Positions 54,380 to 63,417 of a DNA stretch of 64,000 nucleotides are shown here, piece by piece. The notes under the pieces were generated by a model. The model saw only the letters and a list, made by a program, of their open reading frames with translations. It did no database searches and was not told where the DNA came from. Position numbers and translations under genes: made by a program. Origin of the DNA: CAWBRT01 sp050015355 (lineage in GTDB: Bacteria; Acidobacteriota; Terriglobia; Terriglobales; Acidobacteriaceae); assembly GCA_050015355.1 (NCBI GenBank), contig JBEKBO010000004.1:17081-81080 (forward strand), written 5' to 3'. Numbering within the stretch: the stretch's first letter is position 1; every line of letters begins with the position of its first letter.

Positions 54380-54613
54380 TTTGCCGCTCCTGATATTCGC
54401 CTAACCGGTACACTCGCGGAATGCCGAATTTCGTTTTTCAACGGTTCGTGACAACGAAGCCTGGCACGGCCGCCCAGAGTGCACTAGCAGAACAAAATTA
54501 CGGTATCCTGAACCTTCTGTAAAGTCTTGTCACTCCGGCAAACTGCCGACTGCGACGCAACTGAACTGAGCAGGAATAAGAAAGGCAAGGACGCGGAATC
54601 AGGCGACGTTATA

Positions 54614-54723
54614 GCAAAACCAGGGATGATGTATACCAGAGCCGGAGCACTCCAGTCGACGCGACCATCAGGGAGCGGCGACCTTGAACGAAACGAAAAA
54701 GGACATAGGTTCCCTGGTTTTGC
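54614..54723. repeat. 13-bp inverted repeats bounding a 110-bp segment
   Basis: GCAAAACCAGGGA at 54614-54626 is the exact reverse complement of TCCCTGGTTTTGC at 54711-54723. The 84 bases between do not code. This could be a small non-autonomous element or a long-range hairpin. It lies in the otherwise empty ~500-base interval (54380-54879) between the convergently arranged regions upstream of E1alpha and downstream of the efflux operon; no other feature was recognised there and no target-site duplication is obvious. Confidence 0.45.
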
Positions 54724-54879
54724 CGTAGCTTTGAGCTTTTCTTGTCCTGGGGGTGAGTGAGAGGCTTGTGCGCCGGATTCTGCACGTCAGATTTTGGAAC
54801 TCGGAAGAGGGCCGTCATCGTGCGCTTGAAATTGTCCGGCACCTGTGAGTTCGCTACCGCGGAGCACCGCCGCGCCGGG

Positions 54880-56352
54880 CTACTGCTGAACGGCCTGAAT
54901 CGCCCTGGGATGTACCTGTTCGTTCTTGATCGCAGAGCTGTCCCAGCCTCCTCCCAGCGCCTTCACCAAGTAGACTGAGGTGACTATCTGCTGGCCGAGT
55001 AGTTGCGTAGCCAGGCGCTCATTGTTCAGCAAGCTGGTCTGCGCGGTAATCACATCCAGATAGGTAGTCAGGCCGCCGGTATACCGATTGTTGGCCAAGG
55101 TCAGGGCACGCCGCGAGTCCTCGACCGCGGTCCTCTGCGTGTCCAATGCTTTCGACAGCGTTTGCAGGCCCGACAAACCATCCTCAACTTGCTGGAACGC
55201 GGTCAACACCGCCTCCCGGTAATTCGCCACAGCCTCATTGTATCCGGCCTTGGCAGCCTCCAGATTCGCGCGGTTCCGGCCGCCGTTGAAAATCGGTTGC
55301 AGCAGGTCGCTCCCCAGTGACCAGAAGGCGCTGGGCGCGTCGACCAGGGTAGCGATGTCGCGACTCTGCCAGCCGCCGGAGCCGGAAAGCGTGATGTGCG
55401 GATAGAACGCCGTGGCGGCGATTCCAACCTGCGCGTTCTGGTACGCCATGAGTCGTTCGTAGGTCGAGATGTCGGGCCGGCGTTCGAGCACGTCCGACGG
55501 GACTCCAAGCGGAACCGGCGGCGGTACTGCCCGCAGTGGGGCAACCGGCACACTGAAGCTGGACGCCGCATTCCCGGTCAGGACCGCAATCGCGTGTTCA
55601 TATTGCGCCCGCTGTTGCTGCAACAAAGAAACCTGCGCCACCGTTGCCTCCAGCAAAGCGGCTTGTTGCGCCACTTCCAGGCCGTTGGCCACGCCGCCAT
55701 CATGGCGGTGCTGCACCAGCTCAAGCCCTTTCTGCTCGATGCTCACCAGTTCCTGCACCACGGCGATCTCGGCATCGAGTTCGCGCAGGTTGAAGTAGTC
55801 GGCGGCGAGTTCCGAAGTCAGCACCAGTTGAACATTGACCAAGTCTGCCGCCGTAGACTGCAACGAAGCGTTGGCCGCCTCCAGGTTTCGGCGCACGCGC
55901 CCGAACAGGTCCACCTCGTAACTCAGGGTGAAAGGCATGGTGAACTCATATTCTGTATCGGGAGTCAGCGGCGGCGTGGCAGAGAGCAAGGGACGATTGC
56001 CCGACACTCTTGCGCGCTGGCCGGAAGGATCAGTGGCCAATTGCGGAAAGTATGCCGCTGAAGCCACGCGCGCGAGCGCCCGCGCCCTGTCCAGCCGATC
56101 CTTTGCCGCCGCAAGCGACTGATTTGCATTAAGCAACTGCTGCTCGTAGCCGCTAAGCTGGTTGTCATTGAAGGTCGTCCACCAGGCGCCTTTCGGCAAC
56201 CCATCGCTGGGAACGGCAACCGCCCAGGGCGGCGTCGTCTTCCAAGCCGCCGGCGCCTGAACGGGTGGCCGGTTATACTTTGGTCCCACTGCGCATCCAG
56301 CCAGCCATACGCAGGCCAGGATGCATGCCGCGATGGCAAGCCGCCTCCTCAC
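54880..56352 (-). CDS. RND efflux outer-membrane lipoprotein (NodT/OprM type)
   Basis: A 490-residue outer-membrane factor. A lipoprotein signal with lipobox LAGC near residue 21 is followed by AVGPKYNRPPVQAPAAW, typical for NodT proteins. Two repeats of long helices carry the signature elements WWTTFNDNQLSGYEQQLLNANQSLAAA and RPDISTYERLMAYQNAQVGIA. It forms the trimeric TolC-like tunnel. Its start overlaps the stop of the adaptor gene by four bases, so it is the last gene of a coupled permease-adaptor-channel operon. Confidence 0.93.
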   Translation of the reverse strand: MRRRLAIAACILACVWLAGCAVGPKYNRPPVQAPAAWKTTPPWAVAVPSDGLPKGAWWTTFNDNQLSGYEQQLLNANQSLAAAKDRLDRARALARVASAAYFPQLATDPSGQRARVSGNRPLLSATPPLTPDTEYEFTMPFTLSYEVDLFGRVRRNLEAANASLQSTAADLVNVQLVLTSELAADYFNLRELDAEIAVVQELVSIEQKGLELVQHRHDGGVANGLEVAQQAALLEATVAQVSLLQQQRAQYEHAIAVLTGNAASSFSVPVAPLRAVPPPVPLGVPSDVLERRPDISTYERLMAYQNAQVGIAATAFYPHITLSGSGGWQSRDIATLVDAPSAFWSLGSDLLQPIFNGGRNRANLEAAKAGYNEAVANYREAVLTAFQQVEDGLSGLQTLSKALDTQRTAVEDSRRALTLANNRYTGGLTTYLDVITAQTSLLNNERLATQLLGQQIVTSVYLVKALGGGWDSSAIKNEQVHPRAIQAVQQ

Positions 56353-57581
56353 TGGCCGCCCTCCTGATCCGGAGTGACCACACGCACCTGCTGGCCGTCT
56401 TCGAGCGAGTCGGAGGGGTTGACGATCAACTGCTCGTCCACACTCAGGCCGTCCAGGATTTCCAGCGTCGCGCCATAATCGCGGCCAATGGAAACCGGCC
56501 GCAGTTGCACCTTTCCATCGGCTCCCACCACGGCCACCCGCGCTCCCTCGGCGCGGAACAACATCGCATTGATCGGGACGGTAACCTTGTTCGCGTCACT
56601 ATCGACGGAGAAATGCACCTCTCCAAACGAACCCGGCAGCAGACGTCTCTCTTTATTGGGCACGTCCACTTCGGTTAGCAGCGTGCGGGTCGCCATATCG
56701 ATGGCTTCCGCGGTGCGCGCCACGGACCCCTGAAACGTCTGGCCCGGAAATTCCTGTAACGTAACCTGGGCTTTCATCCCGATCTTGATATTTTGCGCGT
56801 AGGCCTGCGGCACGCTCACATAGACTCGAAGCGGATCCACCTTCGCAATATCGAAGAGTTCCCGGCCGCCGGCACCGGCGTTGATCAATGCGCCGGGATC
56901 GACGTTGCGCTTGGTCAGCACGCCGGAAAATGGCGCATAGACATTCTTGAAGGATTCCAGCTGTTCCAGGCGGCGAACGTTGGCATCTGCCGCCGCGAGG
57001 TTTGCCTTGCTCTGCTGGTAGATGCTGCTCTGCTGGTCGGCTTCCTGTTGCGAAACCGAATCGGTCTGGCGCAGACTTCGCCAGCGTTCGTCGGAGGTCC
57101 GGGCCAATTCAAGTTGGGCCTCGACCTGTTGCCGCGCGGCCCGCGTTTGCAACAATTCCTGGTCGATCTCGGGGGTATCGATTTTGGCCAGCAGCTCGCC
57201 CTGCTGGACGCGGCTGCCGATGTCCTTGTACCAGCGCACCAGATAACCATTGGTGCGGGCATAGATCGGCGATTCTTCATAGGCCTGCAAACTGCCGGGG
57301 AGCACCAGCTCTTGATCCGGTTTTTCGGCCTTGGGATGGATAACGGCGACACTCGGCACGGAGTTTCTCTCAGTCTCTTTGGCGAGCACCCGTTCATCCC
57401 GGGCGCGCTTCAGCAACGTCACTCCGCCAGCCAGCAGCAGGACAAACAGCACCACGCCGACAATCAGCATCGCCGTGCGAGGCTTGGCCGGAGGCAACTT
57501 GGGCACCGGATCTATCTGCGGTGGCACGGCAACTTCAGCTTCCGGCCTTTCCGGCCGCTCCGACTCGAATTCCGAATCCAT
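56349..57581 (-). CDS. RND efflux periplasmic adaptor (membrane fusion protein)
   Basis: A 410-residue adaptor from the ATG at 57581 (AAGGAG upstream). A Pro/Glu-rich cytosolic tail of ~35 residues precedes one membrane anchor (AMLIVGVVLFVLLLAGGV). Then come the lipoyl half-motifs (ARTNGYLVRWYKDIGSRVQQG and VYAPFSGVLTKRNVDPGALI), a coiled-coil hairpin between them, and beta-barrel and membrane-proximal domains (LLTEVDVPNKERRLLPGSFG). It links the inner-membrane pump to the outer-membrane channel. It sits 40 bases after the permease gene. Confidence 0.93.
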   Translation of the reverse strand: MDSEFESERPERPEAEVAVPPQIDPVPKLPPAKPRTAMLIVGVVLFVLLLAGGVTLLKRARDERVLAKETERNSVPSVAVIHPKAEKPDQELVLPGSLQAYEESPIYARTNGYLVRWYKDIGSRVQQGELLAKIDTPEIDQELLQTRAARQQVEAQLELARTSDERWRSLRQTDSVSQQEADQQSSIYQQSKANLAAADANVRRLEQLESFKNVYAPFSGVLTKRNVDPGALINAGAGGRELFDIAKVDPLRVYVSVPQAYAQNIKIGMKAQVTLQEFPGQTFQGSVARTAEAIDMATRTLLTEVDVPNKERRLLPGSFGEVHFSVDSDANKVTVPINAMLFRAEGARVAVVGADGKVQLRPVSIGRDYGATLEILDGLSVDEQLIVNPSDSLEDGQQVRVVTPDQEGGQ

Positions 57582-57621
57582 AAATGTCGTTCCGCTCCTT
57601 GAATTGCTTTGCCGCAGCCTG

Positions 57622-60600
57622 CTAGGGTTGCAGTGCGGTGCCTGCCCCGTCGTCTTTCTTGTCCCGATCGTGCACCATGGCGAAAATGGAGGGAACAAAG
57701 AACAGCGTGGCTACGGTGGCAAACAGCAGTCCGCCGATCACGGCCCGTCCCAGGGGAGCATTTTGTTCGCCGCCCTCGCCAAAGCCCAGCGCCATCGGCA
57801 CCATGCCGATGATCATCGCCAGCGCCGTCATCAGCACCGGACGAATGCGCGTGTACCCTGCTTCAACGGTAGCCTCGATTGCCGGCACGCCCGCCTGCAT
57901 GCGGTCCCGCGAAAACGACACCAGCAAAATCGAGTTTGCGGTGGCCACTCCCATGCACATCACCGCTCCGGTAAGCGACGGCACGCTAAGCCGCGTATGC
58001 GTCAGCAACAGAATCCAGGCGATGCCCGCCAGCGCCGCCGGCAATGCGGAGATAATGATGAACGGGTCGAGCCAGGACTGGAAGTTCACCACAACCAGGA
58101 AATACACCAGCAGGATGGCCATCAGCAGTCCCACACCCAGACCGAGGAATGAGGACTTCATGGTCGCCACTTGCCCCCGGACCACAATGTGGGTGCCGCG
58201 CGGCAGGTGCCCTTCAAATTCCTTCAGGACCTTCATCGTATCGGAAGCCACGCCGCCCAGATCTCGCCGCTGGGTGCTCGCGTAAACGTCGATGACCGGC
58301 TGAACATCGCGATGCGAGACCACGACGGGCCGCGCCACCGGCCTGACCTGTACCAGGTTTCCAAGCACCTGCGGGGCCTGCCCATTGGGGCCGCCGATAG
58401 GCGTGTTCATCAGGTCTTGCAGCGAGCTCATGTGGTATTGCGGGGTTTGCACCGCCAGCGGATACGTCACGCCATTTTGGGGATTCAGCCAGAAGTTCGG
58501 CGCCGTCTGCGAACTGCCACTGAGCGACAACAGCACGCCGTTGGCCACGTCGCGAGCGCTCAAGCCCACCTGCGCCACCCGCGTACGGTCGACGTCCATG
58601 TACAAGGTCGGCTCGCTCATCAACTGCTGCACGTGAACATCCGCCGTGCCGGGCACATGCCGCAGCCGGTTGGCGATTTGCTGCGCGATGCCGTAGTTGC
58701 TCTGCAAATCCGCGCCCACTACCTGTATATCGATGGGGGCGGGCAGACCGAAATTCAAAATTTGCGTGACGATATCGGCCGGCTGGAAGAAAAATTCCAC
58801 CCCGGGAAACCTGCGAGGCAGCTCTTGCCGTAACCGCTCCACGTACCCGGCGGTGGGATGATGATGCTCCGAATTGAGCGCAATCAGGATCTCGGCGTCG
58901 CTGGTGCCGATCACCCCGGAAGTGCTGTAAGACAAGTTGAGACCGGAATAAGGCACTCCAATGTTGTCCAGCACGGTCTGGAGTTCCGCTTTCGGAATTT
59001 CCTGGCGCAGAACGTTTTCCACCTGGTCGGTGAGGCGAGCGGTCTCTTCGACGCGCAACCCCGCGCGCCCGCGCAGATGCAACCGGATCAAGCCGGCATC
59101 TACCGACGGAAAGAAATCTTCTCCCAGCACGAACACCAGCCCAAGAGACAGAATGCAGAATGCGAGGAAGCAGCTCGCAAACAGCTTGCGATGCTCCAGC
59201 GTAAGTTCCAGCAACTGCTCGTAGCCGCGGCGGAAATTTTCGAATTTCTGCTCGAAGCCGCGTTGGAAACGCCCAAGGAAGTTCTTAGGCCCGGCGGCTT
59301 TGTGCTCGTGCCCGCGCATGATGTACATCACCAGCGTAGGAATCAGTGTTCGCGAAAGCAGGTAGGACGCCAACATGGCAAACACCACCGCCTCGGCCAG
59401 CGGCACGAACAGGAACTTGGCCACGCCGGTCAAGAAAAACATGGGCACAAACACGATGCAGATGCAAAGCGTAGAGACGAAGGCCGGCACCGCGATCTGC
59501 TGCGCGCCATCGAGAATTGCGCGTTTCAATTCCTTGCCCTGGGCGAGGTTGCGTTCGATATTCTCGATTTCCACCGTCGCATCGTCCACCAGGATGCCCA
59601 CCGCCAGCGCCAGGCCGCCCAGGGTCATGATGTTAAAGGTCTCCCCCAGCGCGCTGAGCAGAATCACGGAAACAAAGATCGACAGCGGAATGGAAATCGA
59701 GATAATCAGTGTCGGCCGCCAGTCGCCGAGAAACAGCAGGATCATCAGTGCCGTCAGGCAAGCCGCTAACAGCGCCTCGTGCAGCACGCCTTGAATCGAG
59801 GCGCGCACGAACAGCGACTGGTCGAACAAGGGAGTGATCTTCAGCTCCGGCGGCAAATCCTGTGTGGCAATGCCTACGACTCGCTTGATGCCGGCAACGA
59901 TGTCCAGCGTGGACGCTTTGCCTATTTTCGAAATCGACATCAGCACGCCGCGGTTGCCGTCCTGCCGTACGATGTTGGTCTGCGGCGAGAAGCCGTCGCG
60001 CACGTGCGCCACATCCCGTATGTAGATGGTCGCGCCGTTCGCGGTCTTGACCGGCAGGTCGTTCAACTCGGCAATGGTCTCCGGTGTGCCGTTCATCTCC
60101 ACGTTGTATTCCAGAGAACCGATCTTGGCCGTGCCCGTGGGCAGAGTCAGATTCTGGGCGTTCATGGCGTTTACGACATCGATCGGCGAGAGCCCTTTCG
60201 CCTGCAACCGCGGCAGGTCCAGGTCCACCTGCACTTGCCGGATCTTGCCGCCGTATGGGTATGGCGTAGCCGCGCCTTGCACCGTGGAAATATAAGTGCG
60301 CAGGAAGTTCTGCCCCAGGTCGAAGACCTCATGCTCCGGGATGGTTTTGCTGCTCAGCCCAAGTTGGATGACCGGGGTGGAAGACGCCGTATAGTTCACT
60401 ACCAATGGGGGCGTCGCATCGGGCGGCATCTGCTTCAGCATGGTCTGGACGATGCTCGTGACCTGGGCGAGTGCCGTCTGGATGTTCGCCTGGGGGCGGA
60501 AGAATACCTTGACGATTCCGATGCCGTTCAGTGATTGCGACTCGGTATGCTCGATGTCATTGACGGTGAGCGTGAACCCGCGCTCGCAATTGGTGATCAT

Positions 60601-60786
60601 CCGGTTGGCCATTTCGTTGGGGGAAAGGCCGGTGTAAAACCAGATGACGCTGACCACAGGGATGTTGATGTCCGGGAAAATGTCGGTCGGCGTGCGCAGG
60701 ATCGTCAGCGGCGTCAGCAGGCTGATCACCAGCGCCATCACGATAAATGTGTACGGCCGCCTTAGAGCTAGGGCAACAATCCACAT
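57622..60786 (-). CDS. RND efflux permease (AcrB/HAE1 superfamily)
   Basis: A 1054-residue inner-membrane pump with the usual two halves of six helices and large periplasmic loops. Helix 4 carries VGILVDDATVEIENIERNL with the proton-relay Asp pair. The N-terminus (LRTPTDIFPDINIPVVSVIWFYTGLSPNEMANRM) and the VNYTASSTPVIQLGLSSKTI region resemble the CusA/MdtB-like, multidrug HAE1 branch. It exports drugs, bile-like or metal compounds. It is the first gene of the tripartite operon; no TetR- or MarR-type regulator gene is adjacent. The ~290 bases upstream to 61080 hold no gene. Confidence 0.94.
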   Translation of the reverse strand: MWIVALALRRPYTFIVMALVISLLTPLTILRTPTDIFPDINIPVVSVIWFYTGLSPNEMANRMITNCERGFTLTVNDIEHTESQSLNGIGIVKVFFRPQANIQTALAQVTSIVQTMLKQMPPDATPPLVVNYTASSTPVIQLGLSSKTIPEHEVFDLGQNFLRTYISTVQGAATPYPYGGKIRQVQVDLDLPRLQAKGLSPIDVVNAMNAQNLTLPTGTAKIGSLEYNVEMNGTPETIAELNDLPVKTANGATIYIRDVAHVRDGFSPQTNIVRQDGNRGVLMSISKIGKASTLDIVAGIKRVVGIATQDLPPELKITPLFDQSLFVRASIQGVLHEALLAACLTALMILLFLGDWRPTLIISISIPLSIFVSVILLSALGETFNIMTLGGLALAVGILVDDATVEIENIERNLAQGKELKRAILDGAQQIAVPAFVSTLCICIVFVPMFFLTGVAKFLFVPLAEAVVFAMLASYLLSRTLIPTLVMYIMRGHEHKAAGPKNFLGRFQRGFEQKFENFRRGYEQLLELTLEHRKLFASCFLAFCILSLGLVFVLGEDFFPSVDAGLIRLHLRGRAGLRVEETARLTDQVENVLRQEIPKAELQTVLDNIGVPYSGLNLSYSTSGVIGTSDAEILIALNSEHHHPTAGYVERLRQELPRRFPGVEFFFQPADIVTQILNFGLPAPIDIQVVGADLQSNYGIAQQIANRLRHVPGTADVHVQQLMSEPTLYMDVDRTRVAQVGLSARDVANGVLLSLSGSSQTAPNFWLNPQNGVTYPLAVQTPQYHMSSLQDLMNTPIGGPNGQAPQVLGNLVQVRPVARPVVVSHRDVQPVIDVYASTQRRDLGGVASDTMKVLKEFEGHLPRGTHIVVRGQVATMKSSFLGLGVGLLMAILLVYFLVVVNFQSWLDPFIIISALPAALAGIAWILLLTHTRLSVPSLTGAVMCMGVATANSILLVSFSRDRMQAGVPAIEATVEAGYTRIRPVLMTALAMIIGMVPMALGFGEGGEQNAPLGRAVIGGLLFATVATLFFVPSIFAMVHDRDKKDDGAGTALQP

Positions 60787-61080
60787 GAGCGGGTGAGACT
60801 CCGGATTCCGGCGGGCTGACTTCGGTCCTATTCGCGCGGCGTCCCGATCATCGGTTCGCAGCCGAACGACGTGGCAATTCCCGGTTAGTTACCATCCCCA
60901 CGGAAACAGTCCCATACGGAATATATCGGACTGGATTCTATTATATTCGGAGTGCAGGCAAATGGTGCACGTACCGTTGAAGCCGCGGAGGAGCAAGAGA
61001 GCTGTGCGAAGCGTTGTCCTGGTCAAAGAGCGTCGGGCGACATGCTTATGGCCTGTGCGACAGCCTGCATTCTGCCTCGG

Positions 61081-61650
61081 TCAGGCCTTGATGTGATCCC
61101 ACAAAATCATGCATCCGATCGCGATCAGAATGAGCCCGCCAAAGACTTCAACCCGCTTGCCCCACAAAACGCTGACACGGCGACCCAACGCCATGCCCAA
61201 CAACGTGAGGGCCGTGGCCGTAAATCCGACGACGGACGCTGACAGAGCGATGGAAACCCCAAGCATGGCGAGAGAAAGCCCGACCGCGAGTGCGTCGAGG
61301 CTGGTGGCAAACGAAAGAAAAACGAGCTGCCAGCCCGAGGTTGGGTCCAGTGCAGTGCGCGTCTCGCTGGCGCCGTAAAAGGCGTGCCACATGACATTTC
61401 CGCCCACCAGCAGCAGCAGGGCAAATGCAACCCAATGGGCGGCTGCCGCCACCAGAGCGTAAAGCGCACTCCCGATAAGCCATCCGGCTGCGAGCATTGC
61501 CGCCTGGAAGAGACCAAAGTGAAAACTCAGGCGGAACAAGTGTCGCTTGGTCATGACCTTCAAACTCAGCCCCGCCACTACTGCCACGGCGAACGCATCC
61601 AAGGCCAGAGCCACGGCAATTGCAAGCAGGCCAAACCAACTCATCGGCAC
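61081..61650 (-). CDS. mntP: Manganese efflux pump MntP
   Basis: A 189-residue, six-helix membrane protein. Two internal repeats carry the MntP Asp motifs LALDAFAVAVVAGLSLK (helix 1) and ATSLDALAVGLSLAMLG (helix 4), and GLFQAAMLAAGWLIG and KRVEVFGGLILIAIGCMILW are conserved. It exports manganese to protect the cell from overload. The leader upstream (61651-61790) was checked by eye for a yybP-ykoY riboswitch; I could not recognise one. Confidence 0.93.
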   Translation of the reverse strand: MPMSWFGLLAIAVALALDAFAVAVVAGLSLKVMTKRHLFRLSFHFGLFQAAMLAAGWLIGSALYALVAAAAHWVAFALLLLVGGNVMWHAFYGASETRTALDPTSGWQLVFLSFATSLDALAVGLSLAMLGVSIALSASVVGFTATALTLLGMALGRRVSVLWGKRVEVFGGLILIAIGCMILWDHIKA

Positions 61651-61893
61651 AGGGCCTCGACTGGTGATTTCTGGACGAATCTTTCCATTGAAACGGAATC
61701 ATACCAGCCCCAGTCCAACCTCTTTGTCCTGGAGTGCTCAAGGTTCTCTGTGGATGGCGAGATGATCAAGCCGAAGTCGAGAATGCGATAATTGGCGCAC
61801 GTCGAGAACGGAGCTCCGCATCCCGCTGAACGTGAGCGCCGCTTCATCCACGTTCACGATTTCTACACGGAACTCGGAAAGGAGCGGCGAGCC

Positions 61894-62064
61894 GTGAAAC
61901 GCAAACTACCGCGAAAGCCCTGCGTGCGCTGCGGGAAACCGACCTCACGCCGACGGGACGGGCGGCCCACCTGCCTGACCTGCTGGGTGGTGTTGACTGA
62001 ACTCGACCTGGACAAGAAGATGCGCGAAATGGGCAAGCTTAAAGGCACGCACGGACGGTCCTGA
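61894..62064 (+). CDS. Small zinc-ribbon protein
   Basis: 56 residues from a GTG at 61894, nine bases after AAAGGAG; the frame is open back to 61792. It is a compact CVRCGK...CLTC zinc ribbon with basic flanks (KRKLPRKP, SRRRDGRP), followed by a charged helix (LDLDKKMREMGKLKG). Size and charge suggest a nucleic-acid- or ribosome-associated protein, but no family is recognised. It is divergent from mntP. Confidence 0.5.
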   Translation: MKRKLPRKPCVRCGKPTSRRRDGRPTCLTCWVVLTELDLDKKMREMGKLKGTHGRS

Positions 62065-62208
62065 AATAGCGGGCACTTGACCCAAATTGGACGTAAAGGA
62101 CACAGATCGGCTCGCAAAATGCCGCGTCAGAAGCGGCCGGACTGCCCTCTCCGCGGGCGGCAGCCCGACCCCTGAGCACCCGGCCGTCTCCAAGCCGATC
62201 GCTGTTAA

Positions 62209-63216
62209 TCAGCCCTTTCGCGCCTTATCCACCATTTCCCTGAACTTTTTCACGTTCTCCTCACCGGCAAAGGCAGCCACGCGCTTGTACGCTGGCTCCA
62301 TTTTGGCCCGGAACGGCGCGAGGTTCGGGCGAGTCACCGCCATGCCGCGGCCCTCCATTTTCTTGATCTGATCCACTTCTTCGTCGGCGATCAGCTTGCG
62401 CATGAGGTTGCCCGCGGAAGTGCTTTCCTCGCGGAAGATCGTCTGCTGCTCGGGGCTCAGCTTCTTCCACGTGTTGGCGCTGACCGTATGGATCATGTTG
62501 TTGTACACGTGCTGCGTGATGGCGAGGTGCTTCTGCACCTCGTAGTACTTCATGAAGTAAGTGACCGCGACGGGGTTCTCCTGGGCGTCCACCACCTTCT
62601 GGGCGAGCGCGAGATAGAGCTCCGGGAACGCGATGGCCTGCACCACGCCGCCCAGCGCTTCCATCGCTGCTTGGATTTGAATCTCAGGCGGGGTGCGGAT
62701 CTTCAAGCCCTTCACATCGTCGGGCGTGTGGATTGGGCGCTGGCTGTTCGTCAGGTCGCGGAAGCCATACTCCCAGTTCCGCAACACAATGAAGCCTTGC
62801 TTCTCGGCGAGCGGGGCCAACCACTGCATGGCCGGGCCGTCCAAGACGCGGAATACATGGGCTGGATTGTCGAAGATGAAGGGAAGCATCACGGTCGCAA
62901 AGGCCTTCTCGAAGTTCTGGAGCTGCCCCTGCGTCGGCAGCCCCATGTCGATGGTGCCGAGCTTGATCTGCTGGGCTTGCTCGGGGGGCCCCCCCAGTTG
63001 ATTGTTCGGGAAGATCTGAATTCTGATGGCGCCGCCCGTGCGGGTCTCAACCCGGCTGGCGAACTGCTTGGCCGCAATATTGGAGGGATGGTCCTCCGCC
63101 CCAAAGTGGGCGAAGCGGAGCGTGAGCGGGGCTGCCGCCGCACGCGTCACGTAGGGTGCAGCCAGAGCGAGTCCGGCAACCCCCATGCTGTTCTTGAGAA
63201 ATGTCCTACGATTCAT
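62209..63216 (-). CDS. dctP: TRAP transporter substrate-binding protein (DctP), Tat-exported
   Basis: A 335-residue binding protein. The N-terminus MNRRTFLKNSMGVAGLALAA is a twin-arginine signal (RRTFLK), unlike the Sec signal of the first DctP in this window. Then follow TLRFAHFGAEDHPSNIAAKQFASRV, WEYGFRDLTNSQRPIHTPDD with KGLKIRT (substrate Arg region) and ELYLALAQKVVDAQENPV. It is downstream of a DctM gene that runs off the window, separated by ~200 bases with a direct repeat. A DctQ gene should lie beyond the window edge. Confidence 0.93.
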   Translation of the reverse strand: MNRRTFLKNSMGVAGLALAAPYVTRAAAAPLTLRFAHFGAEDHPSNIAAKQFASRVETRTGGAIRIQIFPNNQLGGPPEQAQQIKLGTIDMGLPTQGQLQNFEKAFATVMLPFIFDNPAHVFRVLDGPAMQWLAPLAEKQGFIVLRNWEYGFRDLTNSQRPIHTPDDVKGLKIRTPPEIQIQAAMEALGGVVQAIAFPELYLALAQKVVDAQENPVAVTYFMKYYEVQKHLAITQHVYNNMIHTVSANTWKKLSPEQQTIFREESTSAGNLMRKLIADEEVDQIKKMEGRGMAVTRPNLAPFRAKMEPAYKRVAAFAGEENVKKFREMVDKARKG

Positions 63217-63295
63217 GTGCGCTCCTTTGTGATGATCAGACTGCCGCTATCCAGGTCGCGTCGCTGGCACAGGCTTCCTGACCCCCCAGCGCCGC

Positions 63296-63402
63296 TGTTA
63301 CACTGCCGGGCCCCGGCTGGAACTCCGCCGCACTGCAACTGAAAAGCAAAACCCTCCGCTCGACCGTGTTACCCTGCCGGGCCCCGGCTGGAACTCCGCC
63401 GC
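63296..63402. repeat. 36-bp direct repeat, two copies
   Basis: Copy 1 is 63296-63331 and copy 2 is 63367-63402, differing at one base (TGTTACACTGCC versus TGTTACCCTGCC starts). Each contains the near-palindrome GCCGGGCCCCGGC. The period is 71 bases. It lies between the stop of DctM and the start of DctP in transcription order, so it could act as paired stem-loops between the two cistrons. Confidence 0.75.
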
Positions 63403-63417
63403 CCGGCGCGCCGCCAC

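Noticed and set aside
54527..54842. Small overlapping open frames of ~77 codons on both strands
   Set aside because: No ribosome site, no domain, and they span the inverted-repeat segment.
61651..61790. Possible yybP-ykoY manganese riboswitch upstream of mntP
   Set aside because: I could not identify the conserved loop sequences by eye; a covariance search would decide.
63296..63402. CRISPR with two repeats
   Set aside because: Only two units, 35-base interval, and position between two cistrons of one transporter; no cas genes.
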